DNA from: an uncultured Prevotellaceae bacterium
GTDB lineage: Bacteria; Bacteroidota; Bacteroidia; Bacteroidales; Bacteroidaceae
DNA length: 37,705 nt
NCBI GenBank assembly: GCA_902800495.1
Contig: CADCET010000028.1
Span: 1 to 37,705, forward strand
Direction: 5' to 3'
The position numbers and the translations under genes were made by a program. Each line of letters begins with the position of its first letter. Positions within the stretch are counted from its first letter, which is position 1. Below, piece after piece: positions 8,202 to 19,790 of this stretch. The notes beneath the pieces were generated by a model. It searched no databases. It was not told where the DNA came from and saw only the letters and a program-made list of their open reading frames with translations.

Positions 8202-9176
8202 TTAGTTGTTGACAGAACCGCCGACAATGTCGAGCAGTTCGTTGGTGATGGCCTGCTGTCGGCTCTTGTTGTACTGGAGGTTCAACTGGCGCAACAGCTC
8301 GTCGGCATTGTCCGTCGCCGTCTGCATAGCCACCATACGGGCGGCATGCTCAGAGGCCACACTATCGAGCAGAGCTGTGTAAAGCGACAAGTGAGCCAAC
8401 TTCGGAAGGAGCTGCGACAGGACGGTGTCCATATCGGGCTCGACGATGAAGTTGTCGTTCAGCGGCGGCACCTCCTTGCCCTCGGCGTTCACCTTCGGCT
8501 TCTTCTTGCGGTTCTTTTTCAGATACTCCTGGCTCTCCTTCGTAGCGGCAATCGACGTGAGGTCGCGCTCATGATCGCGTTCCAACTCCTCTTCAACGTC
8601 GATGGGCAGGAAGGTCTTACGGGTCAGCACCTGCGAACCGGCCGACTTAAAGTGATGGTAGACGAGTTCCACCTTATCTACCTGGCCTTCAGCAAATTTC
8701 TTGCCCAACTCCATAGCTATGTCAATGCACTGGCGCACGTTGGGCTTGTCGGCCAAAGCCGAAAACTCGCCTTGTACGTCGTAGCCCAACTTCTGAGCCT
8801 TCTCATAGACCTTGCGGCCAATGGGATAGATCTCGACGCCGGTAATGCCCTGCCTATTATAGTCGGCCACGATGTGCTGCATCATCTTGATGACGTTGGC
8901 ATTAAAGCCTCCGCAGAGCGACGAGTTGCTGGAAAAGACCACCAGAGCCACACGATGAACGGGGCGTGGCTGGTCGTAGATGGTCTGTGCCTCGGCTTCG
9001 GCTGCCAGGAACGACTTCAGGATGTGCTCCAGCATCGACTCGTAAGGCAGCATATTCTGGATAGCTACCTGCGCGTGGTGCAACTTCGACGACGCCACCA
9101 TCTTCATGGCCGACGTAATCTTACGTGTGGAGTTGACTGAGGCTATGCGCCCTTTAATCTCTTTTAAACTTGGCAT
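8202..9176 (-). CDS. atpG: ATP synthase F1 gamma subunit
   Basis: The central rotor shaft of F1. The N-terminus PSLKEIKGRIASVNSTRKITSAMKMVASSKL is the classic gamma coiled-coil start, and the C-terminal helix ends LQYNKSRQQAITNELLDIVGG. At 324 residues it is longer than the roughly 290 of E. coli. The extra length is a charged segment around residues 185-240 (ERDHERDL, KKNRKKKPK) in the globular domain. It is the last gene of the atp operon and is separated from atpA by an 84-bp gap holding a large inverted repeat. Confidence 0.96.
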   Translation of the reverse strand: MPSLKEIKGRIASVNSTRKITSAMKMVASSKLHHAQVAIQNMLPYESMLEHILKSFLAAEAEAQTIYDQPRPVHRVALVVFSSNSSLCGGFNANVIKMMQHIVADYNRQGITGVEIYPIGRKVYEKAQKLGYDVQGEFSALADKPNVRQCIDIAMELGKKFAEGQVDKVELVYHHFKSAGSQVLTRKTFLPIDVEEELERDHERDLTSIAATKESQEYLKKNRKKKPKVNAEGKEVPPLNDNFIVEPDMDTVLSQLLPKLAHLSLYTALLDSVASEHAARMVAMQTATDNADELLRQLNLQYNKSRQQAITNELLDIVGGSVNN

Positions 9177-9193
9177 GTTTTCCTTTTATTGAC

Positions 9194-9258
9194 CATTGAC
9201 CACTGACCATTGACCATTAATTGGTGCACAGCCAATGGTCAATGTTCAATGGTCAATG
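9194..9258 (-). repeat. Inverted repeat of heptamer units between atpA and atpG
   Basis: The arms at 9194-9218 and 9234-9258 match at 23 of 25 positions when one is reverse-complemented, with a 15-nt loop. Each arm is itself built of CATTGAC-type heptamers. It fills the gap between the atpA stop and the atpG start and would form a strong hairpin in the mRNA. Confidence 0.85.
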
Positions 9259-9260
9259 AG

Positions 9261-10844
<1,584 letters not shown>

Positions 10845-10850
10845 TTGTTT

Positions 10851-11387
10851 TTACTTTTTAAGTGTGTTAAGAATGTTGTTGAGCTTGGCCTTCACGCTGG
10901 CATCCATGCGATACGTGTCGTATTCGAGGACGAAACCGCCGATGATGTCGGGATTCACCTCAGTCTCAAACTCCACAGTTCCATTAGTCTTACTCTCCAC
11001 CATCTGCCGCATCTTCTGCTCGGTGGCAGGGCTGACGCGGGCAGCGGTGATGAGACGTCCACGGATGATGTTCTTCTGCTGACGATAGAGCGTGACGTAC
11101 GAATTGGCGATGAACTGCATCACCGGCTCCCGGTCTTCTTTCAGCACTAAGCCGATGAAGGCACGGGTCAAGTCGGTAGGCTGGCCGCCGACAGCCGTCA
11201 GCAGCAGCTCTGCCTTCTTGTCCTTCGAGAGCATCGGGCCAGCTATCGTCTGACGCAACTGCGGCACGTCAATGTAGCTCTTTGCCAAGAGCTGCATCTC
11301 CTGATACACAGCGTCGTCAAGTTTCTGCTCCGTAGCACTCTTCAAGAGAGCCCGGGCATAGCGAACCGATATGACTCCTATATCCAT
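10851..11387 (-). CDS. atpH: ATP synthase F1 delta subunit
   Basis: The peripheral-stalk connector between subunit b and the top of F1, 178 residues. The start MDIGVISVRYARALLKSA fits the family's RYAxAL motif, and the C-terminal INPDIIGGFVLEYD-like stretch (NPDIIGGFVLEYDTYRMDASV) is diagnostic. It lies between atpF (12-bp gap) and atpA (6-bp gap). Confidence 0.95.
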   Translation of the reverse strand: MDIGVISVRYARALLKSATEQKLDDAVYQEMQLLAKSYIDVPQLRQTIAGPMLSKDKKAELLLTAVGGQPTDLTRAFIGLVLKEDREPVMQFIANSYVTLYRQQKNIIRGRLITAARVSPATEQKMRQMVESKTNGTVEFETEVNPDIIGGFVLEYDTYRMDASVKAKLNNILNTLKK

Positions 11388-11399
11388 ACGTATTCTCGT

Positions 11400-11897
11400 T
11401 TACTTGTCCTTAGAAACGTCATCCAGCATACGGTCGATGAGATCCATCTGCGCCTTGTCGTCCTTCAGGTTCTGGCGAAGAACCTTCTCGGCTATCTCGA
11501 CGCTGAGCGTAGCTACTTGCTTGCGGATGTCGGCAATGGCGGCCTTCTTCTCCTGCTCGATGGCCACACGGGCATCTTCCAAGAGACGGGCACCTTCCTG
11601 ACGGGCCTTGTCCTGAGCTTTCTCTACGATGGCATCGCGGGTCTCGGCAGCCTCTTTCAGTATCTGAGCCTGCTTCTCGCGAGCCTCCTGGAGGATGGAT
11701 TCACCTTCTTTCTGTATATTGGCCAGTCGCTCGTTGGCCTCGTGCGCCTTGCGCAGCGAGTCGTCGATGAAAGCCTGGCGATCCTTCACCATCTTTGTGA
11801 TGACGGGGAAGCCGAACTTCCATAGCAGGAAGAACACCACGAGGAACGTGATGGTCATCCAGAACAACAGTCCAGTACTCGGAATCAATAAATCCAT
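11400..11897 (-). CDS. atpF: ATP synthase Fo subunit b
   Basis: The peripheral stalk of ATP synthase, 165 residues. A single N-terminal membrane helix (LLFWMTITFLVVFFLLWKFGF, residues 10-30) is followed by a long charged coiled coil rich in Ala, Glu, Lys and Arg. The length is normal. It lies between atpE and atpH in the operon with short gaps. Confidence 0.95.
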   Translation of the reverse strand: MDLLIPSTGLLFWMTITFLVVFFLLWKFGFPVITKMVKDRQAFIDDSLRKAHEANERLANIQKEGESILQEAREKQAQILKEAAETRDAIVEKAQDKARQEGARLLEDARVAIEQEKKAAIADIRKQVATLSVEIAEKVLRQNLKDDKAQMDLIDRMLDDVSKDK

Positions 11898-11919
11898 ACG
11901 CTGTGGAATGTTTTATGAA

Positions 11920-12247
<328 letters not shown>

Positions 12248-13297
12248 TTACTCGTGTTCCGGCTCCACTCTGGCCAAGCCGATGAAGACGGCCGAGAGCA
12301 TCGTGAAGACCATCGCCTGGATGAAGCAGACCAGGCACTCTAAGCACATCATGAAGATGCTCATAATAACCGACAGCGCCGACATTGACAACTGCACGGC
12401 CACCGCCTGACTTGCCACTAAGAAGATGATGCAAGTGATAGCTACGGCAATGGCGTGACCAGCCATCATATTGGCAAAAAGTCGAATCATCAGGGCGAAC
12501 GGCTTGGTGAAGATGCCGACGAACTCAATCACAGGGATGATGGGTATCGGCGCCTTGAGCCAAGTAGGAACATCGGGCCAGAAGATGTCCTTCCAGTAGT
12601 GCTTGTTGCCCGAGAACTGCACAATGAGGAACGTGCAGAGGGCGAGGAAGAACGTCACGGCAATATTGCCCGTCACGTTGCCAGAGCCCGGAGGGAACGG
12701 TATCAAGCCCATCACATTACAGGTGAAGATGAAGAAGAAGCAGGTGAGCAGGTAGGGTGTGTACTTCTCGTAGCCCTTACCTACGCCCGGCTTGATAATC
12801 TCATCGACCACATACATCACCATCATCTCAACGAAGCCGACGAATCCACCAGGAGCCGGGTCGCTGGCCTTGCGCTTCTTGTACCAGCGGGCGCTGAGCA
12901 GGATGCAGCAAAGCAGGATGGCCACGTTGATGAACATCACGGCTACCGTCTTCGTGATACTGAGGTCGAGGACGGGGGAACCGTTCTCCACTATCTTGCC
13001 TGCATTCTCTCCTTCTGTGGCAATGGCCAGCCCGTAAGGGCCTTGGCGCAGCCCGTTGGCATCGGCGTGGTGCTCGAACTGTGACGAGCAGAAGACGTGC
13101 CAACCGGTCGACGAGTTGACGATGACGGGCAACGGAATAACCAGCGACTTCCCTTCACCGAGGTCGGTGACATGCCATTCGTATGAGTCCTTGATATGCT
13201 CAAGCACCACCTCCTTGGCTGAGAAGTCTGCTGCCATCGCCGGCACCAATGCGAACATCAGTAGAGCAACGCTAAGCAGTCGTTTGATGTGATTCAT
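12248..13297 (-). CDS. atpB: ATP synthase Fo subunit a, with N-terminal signal peptide and extra domain
   Basis: The proton-channel subunit, 349 residues from ATG 13297; an in-frame TTG two codons earlier lies in the spacer repeat and is not a likely start. Residues 1 to about 22 form a signal peptide (MNHIKRLL... ending PAMAA). About 85 hydrophilic residues follow, then the membrane part. The essential arginine is in FALMIRLFANMMAGHAIAV. E. coli subunit a lacks this exported N-terminal extension; from memory it is common in Bacteroidetes. It lies between the AtpI-like gene and atpE. Confidence 0.94.
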   Translation of the reverse strand: MNHIKRLLSVALLMFALVPAMAADFSAKEVVLEHIKDSYEWHVTDLGEGKSLVIPLPVIVNSSTGWHVFCSSQFEHHADANGLRQGPYGLAIATEGENAGKIVENGSPVLDLSITKTVAVMFINVAILLCCILLSARWYKKRKASDPAPGGFVGFVEMMVMYVVDEIIKPGVGKGYEKYTPYLLTCFFFIFTCNVMGLIPFPPGSGNVTGNIAVTFFLALCTFLIVQFSGNKHYWKDIFWPDVPTWLKAPIPIIPVIEFVGIFTKPFALMIRLFANMMAGHAIAVAITCIIFLVASQAVAVQLSMSALSVIMSIFMMCLECLVCFIQAMVFTMLSAVFIGLARVEPEHE

Positions 13298-13332
13298 TAT
13301 CAATTTTCAGTTTTCAATTTTCAATTATCAAT
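13298..13332 (-). repeat. TCAATTTT-type spacer tract upstream of atpB
   Basis: Repeating TTATCAATT/TTTTCAATT units fill the whole gap between the AtpI-like gene and atpB. On the coding strand these give TTGAAAATTGATAA-type steps whose TTG codons can be mistaken for start codons. Confidence 0.7.
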
Positions 13333-13596
13333 TCAATGTCTCATTGAGAGTGTTACGACCATCGTTATCGCGTACATTATTAATATAATAGCAGCGAAGT
13401 GGATGGCATCTTCTCTGTTCGGGGCGAAGAATACGTAGAGGCCGACCACCGTAGCGACGAACAACATACGTATCGTTGTCATGATGAGATAGAACTGTAC
13501 CAAGTGTTCGGGCGAACGCCGTTTCACGACGTCATAGCCTTTCACATAGGCACTGCCGAGTAACGTAAAGAACAGGACAAGGAAGAAAATCTTCAT
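13333..13596 (-). CDS. Small AtpI-like membrane protein of the ATP synthase operon
   Basis: An 87-residue protein with about three hydrophobic segments (residues 1-18, about 35-57 and about 66-84) separated by short charged loops (VKRRSPEHLVQ, APNREDA). Its place between atpC and atpB is where Bacteroidetes operons usually carry an AtpI/AtpR-type accessory protein, which helps c-ring assembly in other bacteria. The assignment rests on position and topology; I recognise no strict sequence motif. Confidence 0.7.
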   Translation of the reverse strand: MKIFFLVLFFTLLGSAYVKGYDVVKRRSPEHLVQFYLIMTTIRMLFVATVVGLYVFFAPNREDAIHFAAIILIMYAITMVVTLSMRH

Positions 13597-13603
13597 TTTA
13601 AAA

Positions 13604-13642
13604 TTTTCCGCTCGGCGCCTTGCGACGCTTCGCTTGCGAAGA
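13604..13642. repeat. Dispersed GC-rich repeat, copy A, inside the atp operon
   Basis: Bases 13604-13630 are identical over 27 bp to 37521-37547. The core is CGCTCGGCGCCTTGCGACGC. It is followed by the hairpin CTTCGC-TT-GCGAAG. The element occupies the gap between atpC and the AtpI-like gene. Confidence 0.85.
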
Positions 13643-13649
13643 ATCTCTA

Positions 13650-13883
13650 TTATTCTGTTTTCTCGACACAGAGCGACACTTCGTTCTGCTGCACCTCGAC
13701 GAATCCTCCTAAGATTTCCAACTGCTGCCCGTCATACTCCACGACACCCTTTCCGAGTGTTGATATGATGGGGGCGTGGTTCGTGAGGATCTCGAAGTTG
13801 CCCTGTGTACCAGGCACCTTTACGCTCTCCACCTCACCGGTGAACTCTATCTTCTCGGGCGAAACAATCTTTAGCGTCAGCAT
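13650..13883 (-). CDS. atpC: ATP synthase F1 epsilon subunit, beta-sandwich domain only
   Basis: A 77-residue epsilon subunit starting at ATG 13883 (LTLKIVSPEKIEFTGEVESVKVPG). An in-frame TTG three codons earlier lies in spacer repeat and is rejected. The conserved TQGNFEILTNHAPIISTL stretch and the GGFVEVQQNEVSLCVE end are clear. The C-terminal two-helix domain, which in E. coli epsilon inhibits ATP hydrolysis, is absent, so the protein is about half the usual 130-140 residues. From memory short epsilons are normal in this phylum. It follows atpD after a 32-bp gap. Confidence 0.93.
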   Translation of the reverse strand: MLTLKIVSPEKIEFTGEVESVKVPGTQGNFEILTNHAPIISTLGKGVVEYDGQQLEILGGFVEVQQNEVSLCVEKTE

Positions 13884-13915
13884 AATTGTCAATTTACGAT
13901 TTGACGATTTGCAAT
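13884..13915 (-). repeat. Short-unit spacer tract between atpD and atpC
   Basis: The gap is made of CAATTTACGATTTGACGATTTGCAATTT-like steps: the unit (T)GACGATTT/TTACGATTT repeats in about 8-10 bp steps. A similar ATTTACGATTT tract is found at 26487-26511. Confidence 0.6.
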
Positions 13916-15457
<1,542 letters not shown>

Positions 15458-15494
15458 TTAGAGTTTATATATTTTGGTCGTAATAATCTGCCTA

Positions 15495-15524
15495 CAAAGT
15501 TACATTATTTTTTTGTAACACAAA
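15495..15524 (-). promoter_or_regulatory. Promoter of the ATP synthase operon
   Basis: On the minus strand TTTG (15524-15521) is followed after 18 bp by TAACTTTG (15502-15495), close to the Bacteroidetes consensus. The leader before atpD would be about 45 nt. Confidence 0.6.
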
Positions 15525-15547
15525 AACTTTTGGCAAAAAAATATGAG

Positions 15548-16939
15548 TTATTGGTCATTCTTTTCGAAAATTCGGTCACTTTCCGACGCCACACTAGGTG
15601 CTTTCACTTTCAATCCTATGAAGCAATCGCTCACAAGTACGGGTTCTGTAAATTCGAAACTCACCCCCCTTGCAGCCTGCTTAACATCGATGTGACTGAA
15701 TGACACGTTTCGAATGTGGCGTTGCGGAGTACCCTGTAACACAAGTGCATTTCCTGTGACGTTACGTGCAGACAGCGAGTCCACATGGATGTTCTCAATA
15801 GTACTAAAGTGGTTATTGCCAATACCTTGCCCAGCATACATCGACGTTACGTAGAACAAATCAAGCACCTCACCGAAACGGACGTTGTTGACCCAAAGAT
15901 TGCGAACGTATCCGCCTCTGTCCGGGTTGGTTTTAACAAAAATGCCGCGTTTGACATAGCCTGCATATGTACAGTTCTCGATGATGACATTCTCTACCCC
16001 ACCAGACATCTCGCTACCGATAACTACGCCGTGAAGGCCCTTGAAGCGGCACAAGCGTATGAGGATATCGCGTGAAGGCCCAACCATCGTCCATCCGTCA
16101 TTGTCGCGTCCACTCTTGATGGCTACATTATCGTCGCCATTGTCAAAGCGGATGTCTTCTATCAGCACGCCTTGCGACGACTCGATGTCGATGCCATCGT
16201 TATTTGTCAAACGTGCTTTACAGCGCAGGCCTCGCAGTCGAACATTCTTACATTGTAGCATGTGTATGCACCAGAATGGAGAGCGATTGATGTAAACGCT
16301 CGACAACGTTACGCGCTCACAGCGATATAGCTGTATTAGCTGCGGTCTGAGGAAATGCCCTGCTCCCATGCGTCGTTGTTCAAGCGGCTCACCGCGATGA
16401 TTCCACTCGCGACTTGAATTTTGGTCCTTGCCCTGACACTTGCTCCACTCCGAGAAAGTCTCGGCCGCCGTTCCGCCATCAATGACACCTTGTCCTACAA
16501 TGGCCACATCGTGCAGCCCATAGCCATAGATAAACGGCGAGTAGTTCCAAAGCAGCGTTCCCTCCCACGACGTACTGACCGCCGGCAGGTAATTTTTGGG
16601 TTGGCCTGTAAACATTAGTTTTGCATTCTTACTTATTTCGAGTGTAACGCCCGACACCAGGTGGATGGGACCGCCTACAAGCCATACCCCTTCTGGAATA
16701 ACGATACGCACGGGGCCGTTTTTCTGTGCATAGCGCATAGCCTTAACAAATGCACGATAGCAATTAGTAGCCGAATCACCTTTAGCGCCAAACTGTGAGA
16801 TGCTTATTTTTCTCTGAGGGATCTGTGCGCCATTGACAGCTTTAAGAATGGAGTCGCGTAATGCAATCCGATCTATTGCATACATAGAAGATACCCATAC
16901 ACTTAGGAGCATCCATAGTGTCAATAATAGTCTTTGCAT
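15548..16939 (-). CDS. Secreted polygalacturonase, glycoside hydrolase family 28
   Basis: A 463-residue enzyme that hydrolyses galacturonan. A signal peptide (residues 1-21) precedes a beta-helix. All four GH28 motifs are present: the NTD-type motif as NNDGID (246-251), the Asp pair DD at 269-270, the GHG-type motif as GLHG (301-304), and the RIK-type site as R331-GIFV-K336. A basic/acidic loop (residues 165-195) interrupts the front half. No C-terminal T9SS tail is seen, so it may remain periplasmic. It starts 22 bp after nadE with no promoter visible, so it is probably cotranscribed. It complements the pectate lyase at 5296-6624. Confidence 0.9.
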   Translation of the reverse strand: MQRLLLTLWMLLSVWVSSMYAIDRIALRDSILKAVNGAQIPQRKISISQFGAKGDSATNCYRAFVKAMRYAQKNGPVRIVIPEGVWLVGGPIHLVSGVTLEISKNAKLMFTGQPKNYLPAVSTSWEGTLLWNYSPFIYGYGLHDVAIVGQGVIDGGTAAETFSEWSKCQGKDQNSSREWNHRGEPLEQRRMGAGHFLRPQLIQLYRCERVTLSSVYINRSPFWCIHMLQCKNVRLRGLRCKARLTNNDGIDIESSQGVLIEDIRFDNGDDNVAIKSGRDNDGWTMVGPSRDILIRLCRFKGLHGVVIGSEMSGGVENVIIENCTYAGYVKRGIFVKTNPDRGGYVRNLWVNNVRFGEVLDLFYVTSMYAGQGIGNNHFSTIENIHVDSLSARNVTGNALVLQGTPQRHIRNVSFSHIDVKQAARGVSFEFTEPVLVSDCFIGLKVKAPSVASESDRIFEKNDQ

Positions 16940-16961
16940 TTTGTTTAAATATCGACTAACT

Positions 16962-18875
16962 CTATTTTTCCAAGTCTTTCAGCCAAAGCGCACTTGATGC
17001 ATCGCTTGGCATACGCCAGTCACCTCGCGGTGAGAGACTAACACTGCCCACTTTCGGTCCATCTGGCATGCATGAGCGCTTGAACTGCTGGTTGAAGAAC
17101 CGGCGACAGAAGGTGGTCAACCATTTCTTTATGACCGTTGTATCATATTTACTTTCAAAGGCCTTCTCTGCCAACATCAGAATTTTTGCAGGACGGAATC
17201 CGTAGCGCAACGTATAATAGAGGAAGAAGTCATGTAGCTCGTATGGGCCGACAAGATCTTCTGTTTTCTGGCGAATATTGCCCTGCGTGTCGGCAGGCAG
17301 CAACTCAGGAGAGATGGGTGTATTGACAATGTCCATCAGTATGTTGGTAGCCATCTCTCCTGCAAGGTAGCTGACTAAATAACGCACTAAAGTCTTTGGC
17401 ACTCCAGCGTTGACGCCGTACATCGACATATGGTCGCCGTTGTAGGTAGCCCACCCGAGCGCCAGCTCCGACAGGTCGCCTGTGCCGACGACAATAGCAT
17501 TCTCCTTGTTGGCCACGTCCATCAAGATCTGTGTACGCTCACGTGCCTGCGAGTTCTCATAAGTAGTATCGTGCTGTTTTGCATCGTGCCCTATATCTTC
17601 GAAATGCTGCTTGACGGCTTTGACAATGCTTATTTCACGTGTTGTGACTCCAAGTTCTTTCATGAGAGCCAATGCGTTGTTATACGTGCGGTCAGTAGTC
17701 CCGAACCCCGGCATTGTTATACCGATAATGCCTTGCCGGTCAAGATCCAGTTTGTCGAAGGCTTTTACCGTCACGAGCAAGGCCAGCGTCGAATCGAGTC
17801 CGCCACTAATGCCGATGACAGCTTTCTTGCCCCCGATATGGTAGAGTCGTTTTGCCAATCCTGCTACTTGTATATTGAGAATCTCTTCACATGAAGCCTG
17901 CATCTTGTCCTCCTGAGGTATGAATGGGTTTGGTTCGACGCTACGTATCAGTTCAAACTCACGCGGCGACACGGGTTTGCAGTTGACATTGAAGGGGTGA
18001 CAGTTTACACGTGATTGTGCTGTGATAAATGTCGAATTGGTACGTCGTTCTGTACGCAGTCGTTCTACATCTATCTGCGTAATTTTGATTTGTGGCTGCA
18101 GCGAGAAGCGCTCACCCTCTGAGATTATACGTCCGTTCTCAACGATAATGGCATTACCACCGTAGACGACATCTTGCGTCGATTCGCCAAAGCCACAACT
18201 AGCATAGACATAGCCCGTCATTGTTCTTGCACTTTGTTGGCAGAGCAGTTGACACAGATATTCATGCTTACCTATCAGCTCGTCGCTGGCCGACAAATTG
18301 AAGATAATGTCGGCACCTGCCAACGCAAGACGGTTACTCGGCGGTACCGGCGCCCATACGTCCTCGCATATCTCGATGCCGAAGCGCACACCGTCGCAGG
18401 TGGTGAATATCGTAGGCTCGGAGGTGACGTGGATGGGACTGCCTGCCAGATAGATATCCTGAGGTTTCAGACCCTGAGCCGAGGCAAACCAGCGCTTCTC
18501 GTAGAACTCGCCATAGTTGGGCAGATATGTCTTGGGGACCACGCCAAGCAGCGTGCCGCTCTGGACGACTGCGGCACAGTTGTAGAGCAGCGAGCCAATC
18601 TGTACGGGCAGTCCGACAATCGTAATGACATCCAGCTTACGCGTAAAGTCCAGAAGCACCAGCAGACCTTCCTCGGCCTTGTCCAACAGCAGCTGTTCCT
18701 TGAAGAGATCCTGACACGTGTAGCCCGTCAGACACAGCTCCGGTAGTACCAGCACCTCTACGCCTTGCCCTTCGGCCTGGGCAATGAGGCTTTCCACCTG
18801 TAATACATTATAGTCAACGTCAGCCACCTTCACAGCGGGAACGGCAGCTGCCACCTTAATCATTCCGTATTTCAT
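16962..18875 (-). CDS. nadE: Glutamine-dependent NAD+ synthetase
   Basis: This two-domain enzyme makes NAD+ from deamido-NAD+, ATP and glutamine. The N-terminal nitrilase-like glutaminase domain has the triad E46 (LPELCLTGYT), K115 (VVPKTYLPNYGEF) and C170 (GIEICEDVW). The C-terminal synthetase domain has the PP-loop SGGLDS at 357-362. At 637 residues it is the long glutamine-using form. The start overlaps the stop of the upstream DUF2027-like gene by 4 bp (ATGA), so the two are translationally coupled. Confidence 0.96.
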   Translation of the reverse strand: MKYGMIKVAAAVPAVKVADVDYNVLQVESLIAQAEGQGVEVLVLPELCLTGYTCQDLFKEQLLLDKAEEGLLVLLDFTRKLDVITIVGLPVQIGSLLYNCAAVVQSGTLLGVVPKTYLPNYGEFYEKRWFASAQGLKPQDIYLAGSPIHVTSEPTIFTTCDGVRFGIEICEDVWAPVPPSNRLALAGADIIFNLSASDELIGKHEYLCQLLCQQSARTMTGYVYASCGFGESTQDVVYGGNAIIVENGRIISEGERFSLQPQIKITQIDVERLRTERRTNSTFITAQSRVNCHPFNVNCKPVSPREFELIRSVEPNPFIPQEDKMQASCEEILNIQVAGLAKRLYHIGGKKAVIGISGGLDSTLALLVTVKAFDKLDLDRQGIIGITMPGFGTTDRTYNNALALMKELGVTTREISIVKAVKQHFEDIGHDAKQHDTTYENSQARERTQILMDVANKENAIVVGTGDLSELALGWATYNGDHMSMYGVNAGVPKTLVRYLVSYLAGEMATNILMDIVNTPISPELLPADTQGNIRQKTEDLVGPYELHDFFLYYTLRYGFRPAKILMLAEKAFESKYDTTVIKKWLTTFCRRFFNQQFKRSCMPDGPKVGSVSLSPRGDWRMPSDASSALWLKDLEK

Positions 18876-19570
18876 AGTTTCACAAATTGACGGTCGTTTT
18901 CAATGATGGTATAGATCAGTGCCGGCTGTTCAAAGAAGTCGTTCTCACTGAACGTGTGCAGCTTGTAGAACTTCACCGGGTCTATCGTTATCAGCGCATC
19001 CACTACAGGTTTGCGCAGGAAGTACTTGTCACGCTTGTAGGCCAACAGCTGTATGCACGAATGCTCAAGTTCGTTGAGCTGGTCGCGTCCGAACTCTTCC
19101 AAGAACAGCTTCGTATTCGGCTCTACCTCGCCCGTTGAGCGTACCTGCCAACTCGTACCCTCAGCCGTCATGTAGACATAGCGCAGGTAGTAGTTGCAGT
19201 CGTTCACGAGATACGACTCGAACCGCGTATCCGTCAGCTCCTTCAAGTCTATCGGCACAAAAGCCAGATATGCCGACAGCTTGTCGCCGCCGCGACGCTC
19301 CTCTACAGGTGCCTTAAACGTCAGCGGCTTGTCGGCAGGCTCCGTCTCTGGTTCCTCGTCAGCGACGGTCTCCACCGTCTTCCGCTGCTTCACTTCCACC
19401 ATGTGGCCCGTGTCATAGTCTTCATCACCGATGACCACTACGTCAGCCGTGCGCATCGGCACCTGAAAGCCGTCCTCGTCTTCCACCAGCACGATATCCT
19501 TGCCCTGGAAGCCAGCCACACGACCGCCTCCTACCTCGCTCAGAAATCTAACCTTATCACCTATCTTCAT
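18872..19570 (-). CDS. DUF2027-like protein without an Smr domain
   Basis: A 232-residue cytoplasmic protein. The N-terminus (MKIGDKVRFLSEVGGGRVAGFQGKDIVLVEDEDGFQVPM) is a small beta-barrel-like segment, followed by an acidic linker rich in Glu and Pro (about 60-90). A beta-rich domain follows (LSAYLAFVPID, ESYLVNDCNYYLRYVYM). I recognise this as the Bacteroidetes DUF2027 family. Members I recall are longer and end in an Smr domain; here the protein stops before that region, at a TGA shared with the nadE ATG. Function is unknown; Smr relatives suggest nucleic-acid work. It is the first gene of the nadE/GH28 unit and has a strong promoter. Confidence 0.7.
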   Translation of the reverse strand: MKIGDKVRFLSEVGGGRVAGFQGKDIVLVEDEDGFQVPMRTADVVVIGDEDYDTGHMVEVKQRKTVETVADEEPETEPADKPLTFKAPVEERRGGDKLSAYLAFVPIDLKELTDTRFESYLVNDCNYYLRYVYMTAEGTSWQVRSTGEVEPNTKLFLEEFGRDQLNELEHSCIQLLAYKRDKYFLRKPVVDALITIDPVKFYKLHTFSENDFFEQPALIYTIIENDRQFVKL

Positions 19571-19607
19571 TTTACCTATTTATTCGTTTTTGGTTTTAAT
19601 TGCAGTG

Positions 19608-19639
19608 CAAAGATAACACTTTTTATCGAACCGCACAAA
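19608..19639 (-). promoter_or_regulatory. Promoter of the DUF2027-nadE-GH28 unit
   Basis: On the minus strand TTTG (19639-19636), a 20-bp spacer and TATCTTTG (19615-19608) match the Bacteroidetes consensus exactly, giving a leader of about 30 nt before ATG 19570. Confidence 0.75.
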
Positions 19640-19737
19640 CTTTTTATCAAAATAACGCTCGTTTGTTGTCAGAACACAGCGTGCAATGCATCTTTTAAGA
19701 TCTTTCTGACGTGAAATGATTAGCCATTCCGGCACCC

Positions 19738-19774
19738 GAAATAAGCCATTTAGGCATCTGAAATGGCTTATTTC
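19738..19774. repeat. Perfect 14-bp hairpin
   Basis: GAAATAAGCCATTT (19738-19751) and AAATGGCTTATTTC (19761-19774) are exact reverse complements around a 9-nt loop. A degenerate copy of the left arm, GAAATGATTAGCCATT, precedes it. Confidence 0.9.
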
Positions 19775-19790
19775 ACATTGTCAAGTCGAA

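Noticed and set aside
8169-9140. Long plus-strand frame (323 codons) opposite atpG
   Set aside because: It is antisense to a clear atpG, has no recognisable motif, and is Val/Leu/His-rich as expected from the reverse strand of this codon usage.
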